Source: Paraspadella gotoi
Taxonomy: Eukaryota > Chaetognatha
DNA: 64,000 nt
NCBI GenBank assembly: GCA_051294375.1
Contig: CM119264.1
Location: 27,229,340 to 27,293,339, forward strand
Reading direction: 5' to 3'
Part shown: positions 54,301 to 64,000 of the stretch, piece by piece
Numbering within the stretch: the stretch's first letter is position 1
How the letters are laid out: every line of letters begins with the position of its first letter
The notes under the pieces: generated by a model
Databases searched by the model: none
What the model saw: the letters and a program-made list of their open reading frames with translations, nothing else
Told to the model about the DNA's origin: nothing
Translations under genes and position numbers: made by a program

Positions 54301-57300
54301 AAAAATATAATTTGACAGTTAAATTTAAAACATTCCAGGTAGAGGATTCTTTATCCAAAGATGTCGATTCTCTCCGCGACAAAATCCTCAGCGTTCCAGA
54401 AATGACTTCCCTCGTTGCGCCCCACGTTCTCTCTTCCGTTTTTCTGCAAGCGACTCTCGTCAAAACCATTTATAAATTTCGCGTCTTCGTCGATCCGAAA
54501 ACAACGTTCGATCCCGACGGCGCTCTCGCTGCTCCACTGCGTCGGCTTTTACAAGAAGCCGCCCCGATTCTTCATGATTTCGCGACATCCTTCGCCGAGG
54601 GAAACCGGAAGTCGGCCGAGAAGGCCGAGCCGATTCTAAGGAGTTTGATCGAGTTGTACGATGCGAGAGAAGAAGGCGTCGCCCAATTTCTCGCCGCCGT
54701 CATTCCCGATTCCATCACGACCGCTTGTCGGCGTTTCGTCGAATCGACACCGGATTCGGCGGCGTCTTCCTCGAAGCCCAAGCCCGCTAGCGGCGGCGGC
54801 TGCGAGGATGACGATCTCTGGGTAGCAGAAACGGACAAAGCCAACGCCTTCGCTGATCCCACCAACCTGAGATGTCATGCGGACGAACGGCGCCTTGACG
54901 TCTTTGCGAGGTCGTCGAGCGCCGCCTTCGAGCTTCTCGTGAAACATGAGGAATTGGAACGAAGGATCGGCCTCACGTCGCGCGACTCATTTTCCCGGAG
55001 ATTTTTCGAACCAGGCACGTCGTAAAATTGTTTTTAATTGAATCTTTATTGAATTAACAAGTATAATATGGTGGCGAATCCTAAATTCCTAAATCCTAAA
55101 TTCACCAACCGTGAGTCCAGGGTTCAATCCCCTCACGGTCACGTTGGTTAAAGTGTGATGGAGTCGGCATAAACACGCCAGTGACATGGGGTGGTCACTG
55201 CAGGTCCAAAGCCCTGAGCGCCCGCTGTCGGGAGAGGCCTCACACCCCTGCATCGCACATATCCCCCCGTTGCCATAGTATCAATTTTAAGTTTATGCTT
55301 TTTTACTTTTAGGTTTTTTCGATCCTTCCCGTTCGTTGAGCGTTGTGGCTTTGAAATCAACATTGAGTTCATCCGTCGACGCTGATTTGATCTTTGACGT
55401 TGATCTCGTTGGTTCGTTACTGAAGGCCGTTGGCGGCGTCTTCAAATTGAGTCTATTGGTATGCAATGAAACTCCGAGACTTGTTGAAAAGAATGATTTT
55501 GTAAATTAAACCCATCGTCACTTTAAGGATCAAACCATGTATACGGCTTGCATCGCTTTCGTTCATCACCTCATCGGCGTCATAGACCGACTGAGTGGCA
55601 AGGTTTTGCCGTCAAACGACGTAAACGCAATTAATGAAGAAAACCACGGTAGGTTTGCAACAACAATAAAAAAAAAATTGCTTCTCGCTACTTTTCTCCC
55701 AGCCTTGTTGCTTGTTTATTCAATGTATTCCTCGCGTATCGTACTTTAGTGACCCTCATCTTGATGACTGTGGTCAATTCGAGTCACCAGAGTATTTTCT
55801 TTTCCTGTAATCCTTGGCCCGCCGGGCAGTGGACCTCTTTGCTTACGCTTGACTTAGATTTCTTGGACAGATTCTCTCCGATGTCAAATTGATCTAGGAA
55901 GTCGTCACGTTTTTCCTCCGTCAAACTTTCGTCATCGTCATTGGAGCGGCTGTATCGCAACAAAAATGAAAATCTCCAGCGCTAAACGTTCTTCTGGCTA
56001 AAGCTTCAAATCTCTGAAGACAGATCGTGTTTAATACTATCAAACCCTGTCAATTTCGCATTCATTTCGAAATAAATCCTTTTTTTTTTTGTTTATCTTA
56101 ATTTTCACTGATAATTTTTTTCATTGGAAGACTGCAATGGCGAGCAACTTCCCAAAACCACCCGTTCTGTTGGGAGTTCCCGACGAACCAGTCGCATCCC
56201 CTCAAGACTCAAATTACACCACCACGAAATACGGAGGCGCCTGCGACCCAATTCCGCCTTTGACTCGCAGAGATTTCCGACGGTCCTGCCGAATTTGCGG
56301 GAGATCGTCTCAACTTATCTCTCAAATATATTGTCCCTGGTCAGAGAGTCCGTTTCACCGAACCATCTACCTCCTTGCCTGCACCCACCGCGACTGTTGG
56401 AACAAAGAAGAGGGTTGGGTGGCGTTGAGAGGTCAGGCGATTTCCGTCGATGTCGAATCACGAGTGACGACGGAAAAGAAAGCAGACATTTTCGAACTCG
56501 ACGATGAATGGGGAGACGAGGAAGATGACGCCGATGATATAGACTTCCCTTTGCGCAATTTGAGCTCAACTCGCGTGACTTTGCAAGATTCAGCCGTCGA
56601 CGAATCGGAAGACGTCGGTAATCGTCGTCAAGATAATTCCGAATCCGCCAAGATTTGCCAAGACGTCATCGAGGAAGGAAATGTGACGGAAGAGCATTTC
56701 CAGCCTTTTTACATGGCGTGCGTAGAAGATGAAGGAAGCCATGAAGTGACTGACGGTCATGTACAGCAACTTCTCATGAATTACAATCGCTCGGAAGGCG
56801 TTGCGGAGGACATAGCTTCTATGTTGGAGGACAAATGTCAGATCGATGGATTCGGCATCGAAAAATACGAGAAGGAAGTGGCGCGTCATGGCGACGCAGC
56901 CTTCCAGCGTTTCGTCGACACGATCGCCCGGAATCCCTCCCAGATTCTTCGATACTCGTTGGGCGGCGATCCGTTGTTGATGGAACCGATGTCGCAGGCG
57001 GTAGCGCCCTGTCAGAGTTGCGGATCAAAGCGAATTTTCGAGCTGCAACTTTTGCCGACGATGGTCAACTTTTTACGCGCCGACTCTGAACTATCCATCG
57101 ACTTTGGCACGGCTTTGGTCTTTTCTTGCGAAAAGTCTTGCTGGAACGTAGACGAATTGCGGCTCGTGGAAGAAAGGGTCGTTTTGCAATCGGAACCTGG
57201 GAGAGAATTTGTCATGGGAAACTAATTTTGATGACGGAACATTTTTGAATTTTCTAGTTGACCATTATTGAACAGGCTAATTTGACTTCGTTTAGAATAA

Positions 57301-60300
57301 TTTCTTCCTTCCACTCTTTTCTTTAATGTGACCTTTTCTCTGCAAAATTAAAGTGAATTCGTTGTCCTCTGATCGACAATCGTTTACAAATTCTTCCAGC
57401 CGATTCCGCTTCTCCCACCGTTCTCGTCGTCAAATACCGAGAGGCGGCGAAAAAGCTCCTCCTCCACGTCCGCAGTGATCGCCATGCTTTTCCCGTCGCC
57501 GACCAGAGCTTCAAACTTCGCGCGTCCGTCGCCGCCTGCTACGTCGAGTTTTCAAGGGTCGACCCTGGAAGCCGGTGGGGCGCCGACGAATCCGGAATCG
57601 TGGAGGCTTTCGACGTCGTCGAAAGGTCAGAATTTAATGGCGAAGAAGGAAAATACCGGTTGCAAAAAATTAACACATGAATTTATAAATAAAATGTTAG
57701 GATTTGCGAGGTGCTGGTTGAAAAGTCGCACAAGGCGCGATTGGTGGCCGCAAGGGGCTTGTCAAAATTATTCTTTACTTTCGGTGATTCCTCTTCCCGA
57801 TGCAACCAGTCGGACTACGTTGACGCCTTTTCTATTTGGCAGAAGGTGAAGCGAACTTAATAAGTTTACCAATCTCATTTGCATATAGTATAAATTTAAA
57901 GCACCATTGGTTTATGTTCTGTTTAAATATTTGGCTTATTTTTGGGTTTTCTATACGTAATTGTTATTAGCCTGAATAGATAACTTTGTGATATTTTATT
58001 AGATTAAACAATTAAAAAAGAAATCAAATTTTGATCCTTCCTTCTTCAAAGGTGACGTCGTGCGCGGAGACTCTGCTCGAGTCGCTTCCCGACGGCGACG
58101 ACCTCTCAGACGCCGACGAGCGGAAAAACCTGGCAACGACGCTGACGACGGCGTTGATCTCCGTAGTGGAGTCAAGTGAGATCGTGAGACTCGATGCCCT
58201 TCTTCTTTTGGCTCGAAAGCTGCGGGCCAAGGGGGAAGGAGCCGTTTTGTGCGGCGATGACCGCGCGATGTTGGAGAGAATCGCATCTAGAAAACTGAAC
58301 GAAGTCGCGTCGAGAGCGGGTGCGAAGGATTTAAAGGTATATGGCGACTATGGCGGTCGTGATTTCTTTACTATTTTTGCTTCTATTGTGATCAATACGG
58401 GGTGAACACAATCGGTTGTCCAGGATTACGTGCGACCGAAGATTAGACATCTCCTCCACCGATGGATCAACGCTGGCATCTCTCCGCTCGAGTTTCCCTT
58501 CCGTTTAGCGGGTCATTCCTCTCTCGCTCAGATGGTCGAGAGTCACGAGGAACAAATCGTCTCTTCCTTCGTCTACAATGTCGACTTGACGAAAGTCAAA
58601 GAGGTCGCCCAGACTTTGAAACGGGATCCTATTTCCATCGTCCTCGCTGCGCTGCCCATGACCACTGTACTTATTATTGTAAGTTACGATTTGAAGGTAA
58701 AGAGACGAATTTGTTTTGCTTTAATCTTTTTTTTTCGCGCCAAAAAGATGGATTTGATTTCCGTCGAAGATAAAATTCGAGGTGACGCGGAAAAGAAGAT
58801 GGAGTCCATCATCGACATGGTCTCGATGGACGAGTTTCGCGAAAGACTCCGTCAGGCGTCGGACAGGGTGCTCGTGATGCTAATTCAACGCCTCGACTTG
58901 GGGTATGATTTAAGAGTTTAATAATAGAATAATTTCAAAATTGGAAATAATATAATTTAATCACGAAAGACCGGACGCCGCCCCGCCTTCCGCCGACCGA
59001 GTTATCTCCTGCTCTTCCTTGAAACGCTGCGTTTCCCTCTTTGGTCGCCAAGTTGGCTTCGAAATCAAATCCTCGAATCCTTTCATCGACGTCCTCGTCG
59101 ATCCCGGCAGACCCTGCGTCGTCGGCCTCTTTTCCCTCTATGCCACAAAACTTTTAAATTCTGACGCCGGGACGACGGCGGCCGAGCGTCGAAGGCTCGT
59201 CGCCGAGTACAACTTTTTATCGTCTAGTGTCTTCGACGGCGAACAGAACAAAGAACTTTCTTCTTATTTACCCTTTTTAATCGGAGAGACCTGTTCCACC
59301 CTTTGCCATTTTCTGGACACGGAGATTCGCCTTTCACGCTTCGACGAGGCGGTGGTTCGAACCGTTTTGGAGACTTTGCGATTGATTGTCGACGCGGCCT
59401 CGCGATCTTTCCCCCACTTTATCGGCGTACTGTTGCCGCTTGTCATGGGGACCCTGTCCCGTTTGATTGGTGAGGAGAAACATTGAGTTGTCATAAAGAA
59501 ACTTATACTGTCTCTAAATTCGCATCTTTTTTAAAACACAGTTGCCGTCGAGTCTTCGGATCTGATCTCTCAATGTCGAGATTTGCTCAAATTACTTACG
59601 GTGGACAACGTGACGATTCTGTACCCCTACGTCAGAGGTCTCTACCTTTTACCTCGCGACAGCGTCTTTGCCGAAACTCTTAACTTGCAAATTTCTGTCA
59701 GGGGCGGGGAAAACCTGGGACTTCAGGCAAGCGATGAATGACAAGGTCTCTATTTAACTTTATACATTTTATTTTATTGGTAAATATTTTAGGAGGAAAT
59801 TCGACTGTTTCTGAATTCTTATGATTCCGTGTCCAGCACAGAACTGTTAGGGGCTGGATTAGATTACCTTCAAACGCGTTTCAGTGAGCATAGCTCGCAG
59901 GTCAGTTTTTATATTTAAAGGAACTCGGCGTAGGAAATGTCTTAAATATTATTTCACTATAACTTACAGCTTCACTTCATGAATGAGTTACGCGAATCCG
60001 GCCTCATTACTCTCCTCCTCTCAACCCTTTTTCAAATCTTCAAACGAGGTGGCCCCACAATCGGTCGTCGTGTCATGAAGTTGTTGGGTTCCATCGGACC
60101 CGCTCCCTTCGAAAAAATCTCACTGCCCAAAATTCCCGACTTTAAGTGGTGGCCACAGGCAGAGCGGCTCGTCGACGATCTCTTTGGGAAGACTATGCGC
60201 GACTTGACAGTCCTCAAGATGCTCGACGACCGCATCGACGCTGCGAATATGAATGTTCGTCGAGCGGCGCGAAAGGCTTTGTTGAGGGTCTTCCGTTCCG

Positions 60301-63300
60301 TGCCGGACGTGGAGGACTTGTTGGAACAACTCAAAGAGAGGGAGGCTCAGTTCGTTTCCGAAGAAGATCAGAGATTAACGTTTTCTCTGTCGGAGCGTTT
60401 CTTTCCCTTTTTGCGACTCGCGAGGTTGGAAGATGGAGATCGAGAGAATCGCAGCTTTAACGGGGAAAGTGTTGCCGCGTTGGGTGAAGAGCGGTTCATG
60501 AGATTCGCCGATGCCGACAATCAAGGTTGTCAAGTGTATTTTAATAAAGGAGAAATTGCAACGTATATTAAATTATACTAAATTATTTTCTTGAATGAAA
60601 TTATAGATTTCGTGACTGTCCTCTGCAAATCGCTCTTGTCCTCGGGTTTAGTCCGAGAAGCGATCGTCTCCTCCTGCGACGAACTGCTCGACGTAGACTA
60701 CGACTTCGCCTTCCCTTTTCTTCCTCTCGTCGTGGAATCGGCGTTGAGCGGCGGCGAAGTGGATTCCAGTGCGCGGACTCTCCTCTCCGACCGGATCCGG
60801 GAATTCTTCGAGTCGGTGCCGAGTGAGAGTGGGACTCTGACGAGGAACGAGCGGAGAGCAACGGAGGCATTGCTCGGCGTCGTTGCGTACTTAAGACTGA
60901 GACAGCGCCCGCGTGTTGCCAGGTTTGTAGATGGATGACCTTTACAGAATCTGAGATTCGTTCTAACCAAATTTGTCGCATCCTCGCAGGTCGAGATCTT
61001 CCCCTCCTCCTTTCACCGACTGGGCCAACGAGTTTTGGCTCGAGTTGGATCACCTTTGCGTCTCCAAGGCTGCCCTCGCCTGTGGACAACCCTTTGCGGC
61101 AGTCATGTACTTGGAGTTGTGGGTAAAGCAACGACGAAAGAACGACGGCGTGGATGAAAATTCGCAGACGAAAAAGGATATTTTGAAAACGAATTCGGGG
61201 TAAGTGATTTTTATCTTGAAATAGAAAGTCCTTTACGTGGGCTTCGCGTGCGCAACTTATTTTTAAAAATACTGTGGTGGTATATTCACACCACCTCACG
61301 TCCACGATTCGTTCGGCCAATTACCATTGGCTCAGAGGGGGAACACACCATCCCAGGCCTTTTGTTCCATCCAAAGTCAAAACGACTTCCCTCTGCGTTG
61401 GCAAAGCGAGACCGTCCTAGGGTAACCGCGCCAGTGACTGGATGTATCACTGAGGGTCGGAAGCCCCCAAAGCCAACAGTGAGATGCCCCAACTCAATGG
61501 GCATCACAGGCAACCCGGCTGTTGCCATAATACTTTTTTTTTTGTAGATATTCTGGATCTGTGTCCTCTCATTTAAGCGCCGTATATGCTGCATTAGGGG
61601 AATCAGACTGTATTTATGGCTGTGGTTCCGAACTTGTAGCAAATCCCAAGGTAACTTTGCTGTGAATCCAGAATTTGCCTTTTTCTTACTTAAACCATAT
61701 CTATTCTTACATAGGACGCCGTTTCGCTTTACATTTTTGAGAAAAAGTGGGATTCGGCGGCGTCCTCGGCCAACTGCCTTCCTCCCCATGACGCCGCGGC
61801 GCCCCTCGCCAAGTCACTCGTCAACCTCAACCTCCCTAACGTCGCTTTCGATTTTCTGAGTCGAGCCGCGAATTCTTCCCGACTTTGCGCCGAAGAGTCG
61901 GAGATTTTTTACGAGAGCGCCATCAAGCTTTCCAAGTGGAACCTGGACATCGTTCGAAGTCAGTCTAGGTATGTCTAGGTGTGACAATATCAAGACTCGA
62001 GAATGACATTTTTCATCTGTTATTTTTAATAATTTTTTTTTCCTTTAAACAGCAAAGGCGCTTCTTCGAAGGCTCCTCCATTTTATCAGTGCATCTACAA
62101 TTGCCTCTCCGGAATAAAGATCGGAAACCTTCGAGCGGTGGAGGAGTTCGAAGGAGTGGCGATCCAGTCTCTCTTGGAAGATGTCAAGGCCTCGTCTCAT
62201 AGCATTCACTCGGTCAATCCCATCTTGACCAAAGCTAAAACATTCATGGTAATGGAACGATAGTGTTTTTCCAATTTTTCTTTTATTTTAATTTGTACGT
62301 TTCTTGGTGCAGGATATTTGCGAGCTACGTCGTTTGGCAATTGATCCCACGACGACGCCTTTGGAGTGGCGTTCCCTCGCCACAGCTTGGAAGGCGGACT
62401 GCGATTCCCTTCGGCGTCAAGACTTTTCAGTGGCCGACAAAATTATCGCCGTCAGGCTGGCCTGTTCCGATGCGGTTGAGAGGATCGTCGAGTCGTCCTT
62501 TTCTGACTCTCGCGAGAATTTTTCTAATTCGTGGCGCCGAGAGAAGTTGAAACTAGTCTTCGATCTCTGCAAAATCTCTCGAGATCAGGGATGGCATCAC
62601 GCGTCGAAAGGAGCCTTCGCCAGGCTTGGCCAGATGCTTGAGGAGGATCAAGGGGCGAGCCTTGTCCCTTACTGGGAGTTGGAGGAGCCTTCTCTCTATT
62701 GGGAAATGGGGGAAGAGGAAAAGGCTAAGTTTTTGTTAAGAAGAGTCATCGAGGGAGAGACGAAGAGCCAATCTACGCGACTCGTCGTCCCCCTGGCGCT
62801 GAACACGATGGGAGCCTGGCTTTCCGAAAGTAATATGGCGAGGTAAGTCTGGTTCATTCGCGGTTTCGCTTTAGTTTTCCTCAATTGTCGAATCTCTTTC
62901 TTAGTTCCACGACGATCAACGACGACTATCTGCAACGCTCCGTGGATATGTTAAAGCAGACCTCGGCACTCTACGAATCAAAGTCGGACAAAGAAATCCT
63001 CAGTCGCATCCACTTGACCGTGGCCAAGTTCGCCGACGCAGAGTATCAGAGTATCAAGGATTACATGGAGAGCAGTCTCTACGCGGAGAAGCGACAGATC
63101 ATGTCCGAACAAGAGGCAGAACTAGAGGGGTTGATACCCTTGCGCGGCTCGCTCGGAAAAGGTAAACTGAAATCGGCAAATGTACTCATCTGCTGATTTT
63201 TAGATTCTATCGACCAATATTTTTTGTTCTCCTCTTTGGGCAGACGATCAAAAATACCTGACTATCATGAAGAGGACCCGCGACCAAGACGCGAAGGCCG

Positions 63301-64000
63301 ACGACCGAATGATCAAGAGGCGCCGCGAGTTTCTGGCTAAAGCGTTGGAGCATTTTCTCGTCGCCCTCAAGCTCAACGCCTCCGTTTCCGATATCGATCC
63401 CAATATTTTTCGAGTTCTCACTCTTTGGTTCGACAATGCGGATTTGAAGGAGGTGAATCACTTTAACAGACATATTAGGGAAAATAAAGTGACGTAGGTA
63501 CGCATTAAACCGAAAAACTATGTAATAACGAAGTCAGAAACAAAAATTTAACGAGTAAAGTTCAGTACTACAATATGTAAATAAAATTATAGCTTTAATC
63601 TCATTTTAGATCACATTCAAACATCATTTTTTACATTCCTCTCAAGATAACGGAACTGGTCCTCAATCTCGGCAAGGAGATTCCGCCGCACGCCTTCCTT
63701 CCCGTGGTGACTCAGATGGCGACTCGGCTCGGCGACGCGGAGGGCAGCGGGGATGCAGAGGCCGCTTTTCAAAATGCACTCAAGAGAATCCTTGCCCGCG
63801 TTTGCAAGTATTGTCATTCAGTATTGCAACAGTCAGATTATGCCAATCGCTGAATAATATTTCGACTTCACAGGGTTCATCCCCACCATACCATGTACGC
63901 TTTATTCGCTCTCGTCAACGCCAACAAAGAAGAGGAAAAGGTTGGGAATGGCGCCTCTGGCGGCTCCGCCCCTTCAAACGATGACAGAGCTCGGCTCAGG
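51394..64000 (+). CDS. ATM: ATM serine/threonine kinase, 3' truncated by window
   Basis: 31 exons in view, 2688 codons open to the edge. Exons: 51394-51657, 51726-51943, 52015-52177, 52268-52454, 52524-52910, 52990-53276, 53347-53585, 53663-53927, 54017-54271, 54339-55014, 55313-55458, 55528-55648, 57400-57625, 57701-57845, 58052-58336, 58424-58678, 58748-58902, 58970-59469, 59542-59726, 59793-59900, 59970-60525, 60607-60922, 60990-61199, 61548-61650, 61715-61968, 62053-62248, 62313-62842, 62905-63161, 63244-63493, 63610-63807, 63874->64000. The N-terminus has the ATM TAN motif (DRRKAAASLTDLIANP). HEAT repeats follow, then a FAT domain (GESDCIYGCGSE, DNADLKEVNHF, KVHPHHTMYALFALVNANK). The PI3K-like kinase and FATC lie beyond the edge. 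It is the apical double-strand-break kinase. Introns at 55015 and 59727 use GC. The donor after 58678 could be 58699. Confidence 0.93.
55090..55285 (+). mobile_element. tRNA-derived-like SINE, copy 2
   Basis: B-box-like gggttcaatcccc at 55121-55133, body ccagtgacatggggtggtcac and gcaggtccaaagccctgagcg, ending in ccgttgccatag. It lies in ATM intron 10 (55015-55312) in the sense orientation. It is inverted relative to the copy at 41277-41490 and is the clearest member for defining the consensus. Confidence 0.85.
55784..55953 (-). other. Possible terminal exon of a minus-strand gene
   Basis: On the minus strand a pyrimidine-rich acceptor (ttttcatttttgttgcgatacag) precedes an open stretch with codons for RSNDDDESLTEEKRDDFLD, FDIGENLSKKSKSSVSKE, and ILW then TGA. 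Composition and codon use resemble acidic/basic disordered tails of real proteins here. No upstream exon or start codon was found, and I do not recognise the product. It could equally be a decayed fragment. Confidence 0.25.
56137..57225 (+). CDS. PDCD2L: PDCD2-like protein, intronless and nested in ATM
   Basis: One uninterrupted 362-aa frame (human PDCD2L 358). The N-terminal VLLGVPDEP and TTKYGGACDPIP are typical. A Cys-rich PDCD2 zinc-binding region follows (CRICGRSSQLISQIYCP, LLACTHRDC), then an acidic centre, and the C-terminal TYP/PDCD2_C domain (HGDAAFQRFVDTIARNPSQIL, CQSCGSKRIFELQLLPTMVN). In this family PDCD2/PDCD2L act as chaperones for ribosomal protein uS5 during 40S assembly. It is the only intronless main gene in the window, lies entirely within the 55649-57399 intron of ATM, and has the same orientation. 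A retrocopy origin is plausible but unproven. Confidence 0.93.
   Translation: MASNFPKPPVLLGVPDEPVASPQDSNYTTTKYGGACDPIPPLTRRDFRRSCRICGRSSQLISQIYCPWSESPFHRTIYLLACTHRDCWNKEEGWVALRGQAISVDVESRVTTEKKADIFELDDEWGDEEDDADDIDFPLRNLSSTRVTLQDSAVDESEDVGNRRQDNSESAKICQDVIEEGNVTEEHFQPFYMACVEDEGSHEVTDGHVQQLLMNYNRSEGVAEDIASMLEDKCQIDGFGIEKYEKEVARHGDAAFQRFVDTIARNPSQILRYSLGGDPLLMEPMSQAVAPCQSCGSKRIFELQLLPTMVNFLRADSELSIDFGTALVFSCEKSCWNVDELRLVEERVVLQSEPGREFVMGN
61300..61535 (+). mobile_element. Diverged SINE-family member, copy 3
   Basis: From about 61430 it follows copy 2 with substitutions and small indels: cgccagtgactgg, tcactgagggtcggaagccc, and the same terminal gttgccata. The upstream half differs from copies 1-2, so it may have another head or be older. 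It lies in ATM intron 61200-61547. Confidence 0.6.

Larger units (their letters stand above)
55649..57399 (+). other. Large ATM intron carrying a nested gene
   Basis: 1751 nt, phase 1, closing in frame between NEENH and ADSASPTVLVV. It contains PDCD2L (56137-57225) in the same orientation and a coding-looking minus-strand stretch (55784-55953). Confidence 0.8.

Overview
This is eukaryotic nuclear DNA, almost certainly from an invertebrate animal. Every large gene is split by short GT-AG (occasionally GC-AG) introns, mostly 60-400 nt and AT-rich, against GC-rich exons. The gene set is metazoan: a piRNA-type Tudor/RRM protein, gamma-tubulin, Claspin, ATM, HMCES, a RIPK1-like death-domain protein and PIG-X. 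I cannot name the phylum. All intron/exon models were built by eye from reading frame, splice consensus and recalled family similarity. Where I give a total length, the exon phases close exactly.

Layout: 1-5.9 kb is gene-free, repeat-rich DNA with long GA and GAAA microsatellites. From 5.9 kb to the right edge the window is packed with eighteen main genes and one ATP-grasp pseudogene, all on the + strand. Most neighbours are 110-440 nt apart; three gaps are 0.5-1.2 kb. In order: Tudor/RRM protein; eIF3g; two tandem RBBP4/7 paralogues; POLE2; HMCES; PSMA5; Claspin; gamma-tubulin; a RIPK1-like pseudokinase with a RHIM-like motif and a death domain; GET3/ASNA1; an F-box protein; LHPP; DDX56; the ATP-grasp pseudogene; RPL24; PIG-X; SETD9; and ATM, which runs off the right edge before its kinase domain. 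PDCD2L is an intronless gene nested in an ATM intron. A coding-looking minus-strand segment with its own intron lies in the 2.5-kb Claspin intron.

Two themes stand out. First, strict co-orientation, short gaps and a pyrimidine-rich AG acceptor just upstream of most start codons suggest polycistronic transcription with spliced-leader trans-splicing. No SL gene is in view, so this is inference. Second, consecutive genes are functionally related: RBBP4/7 x2 (chromatin assembly), POLE2 (replicative polymerase), HMCES (abasic-site shielding at forks) and Claspin (fork checkpoint mediator) lie side by side, interrupted only by PSMA5, with ATM further downstream.

Mobile DNA is modest: three copies of a tRNA-derived-like SINE family (all in introns), a foldback/MITE-like element in a RIPK-like intron, a dispersed hairpin repeat, a 31-bp minisatellite and several microsatellites.
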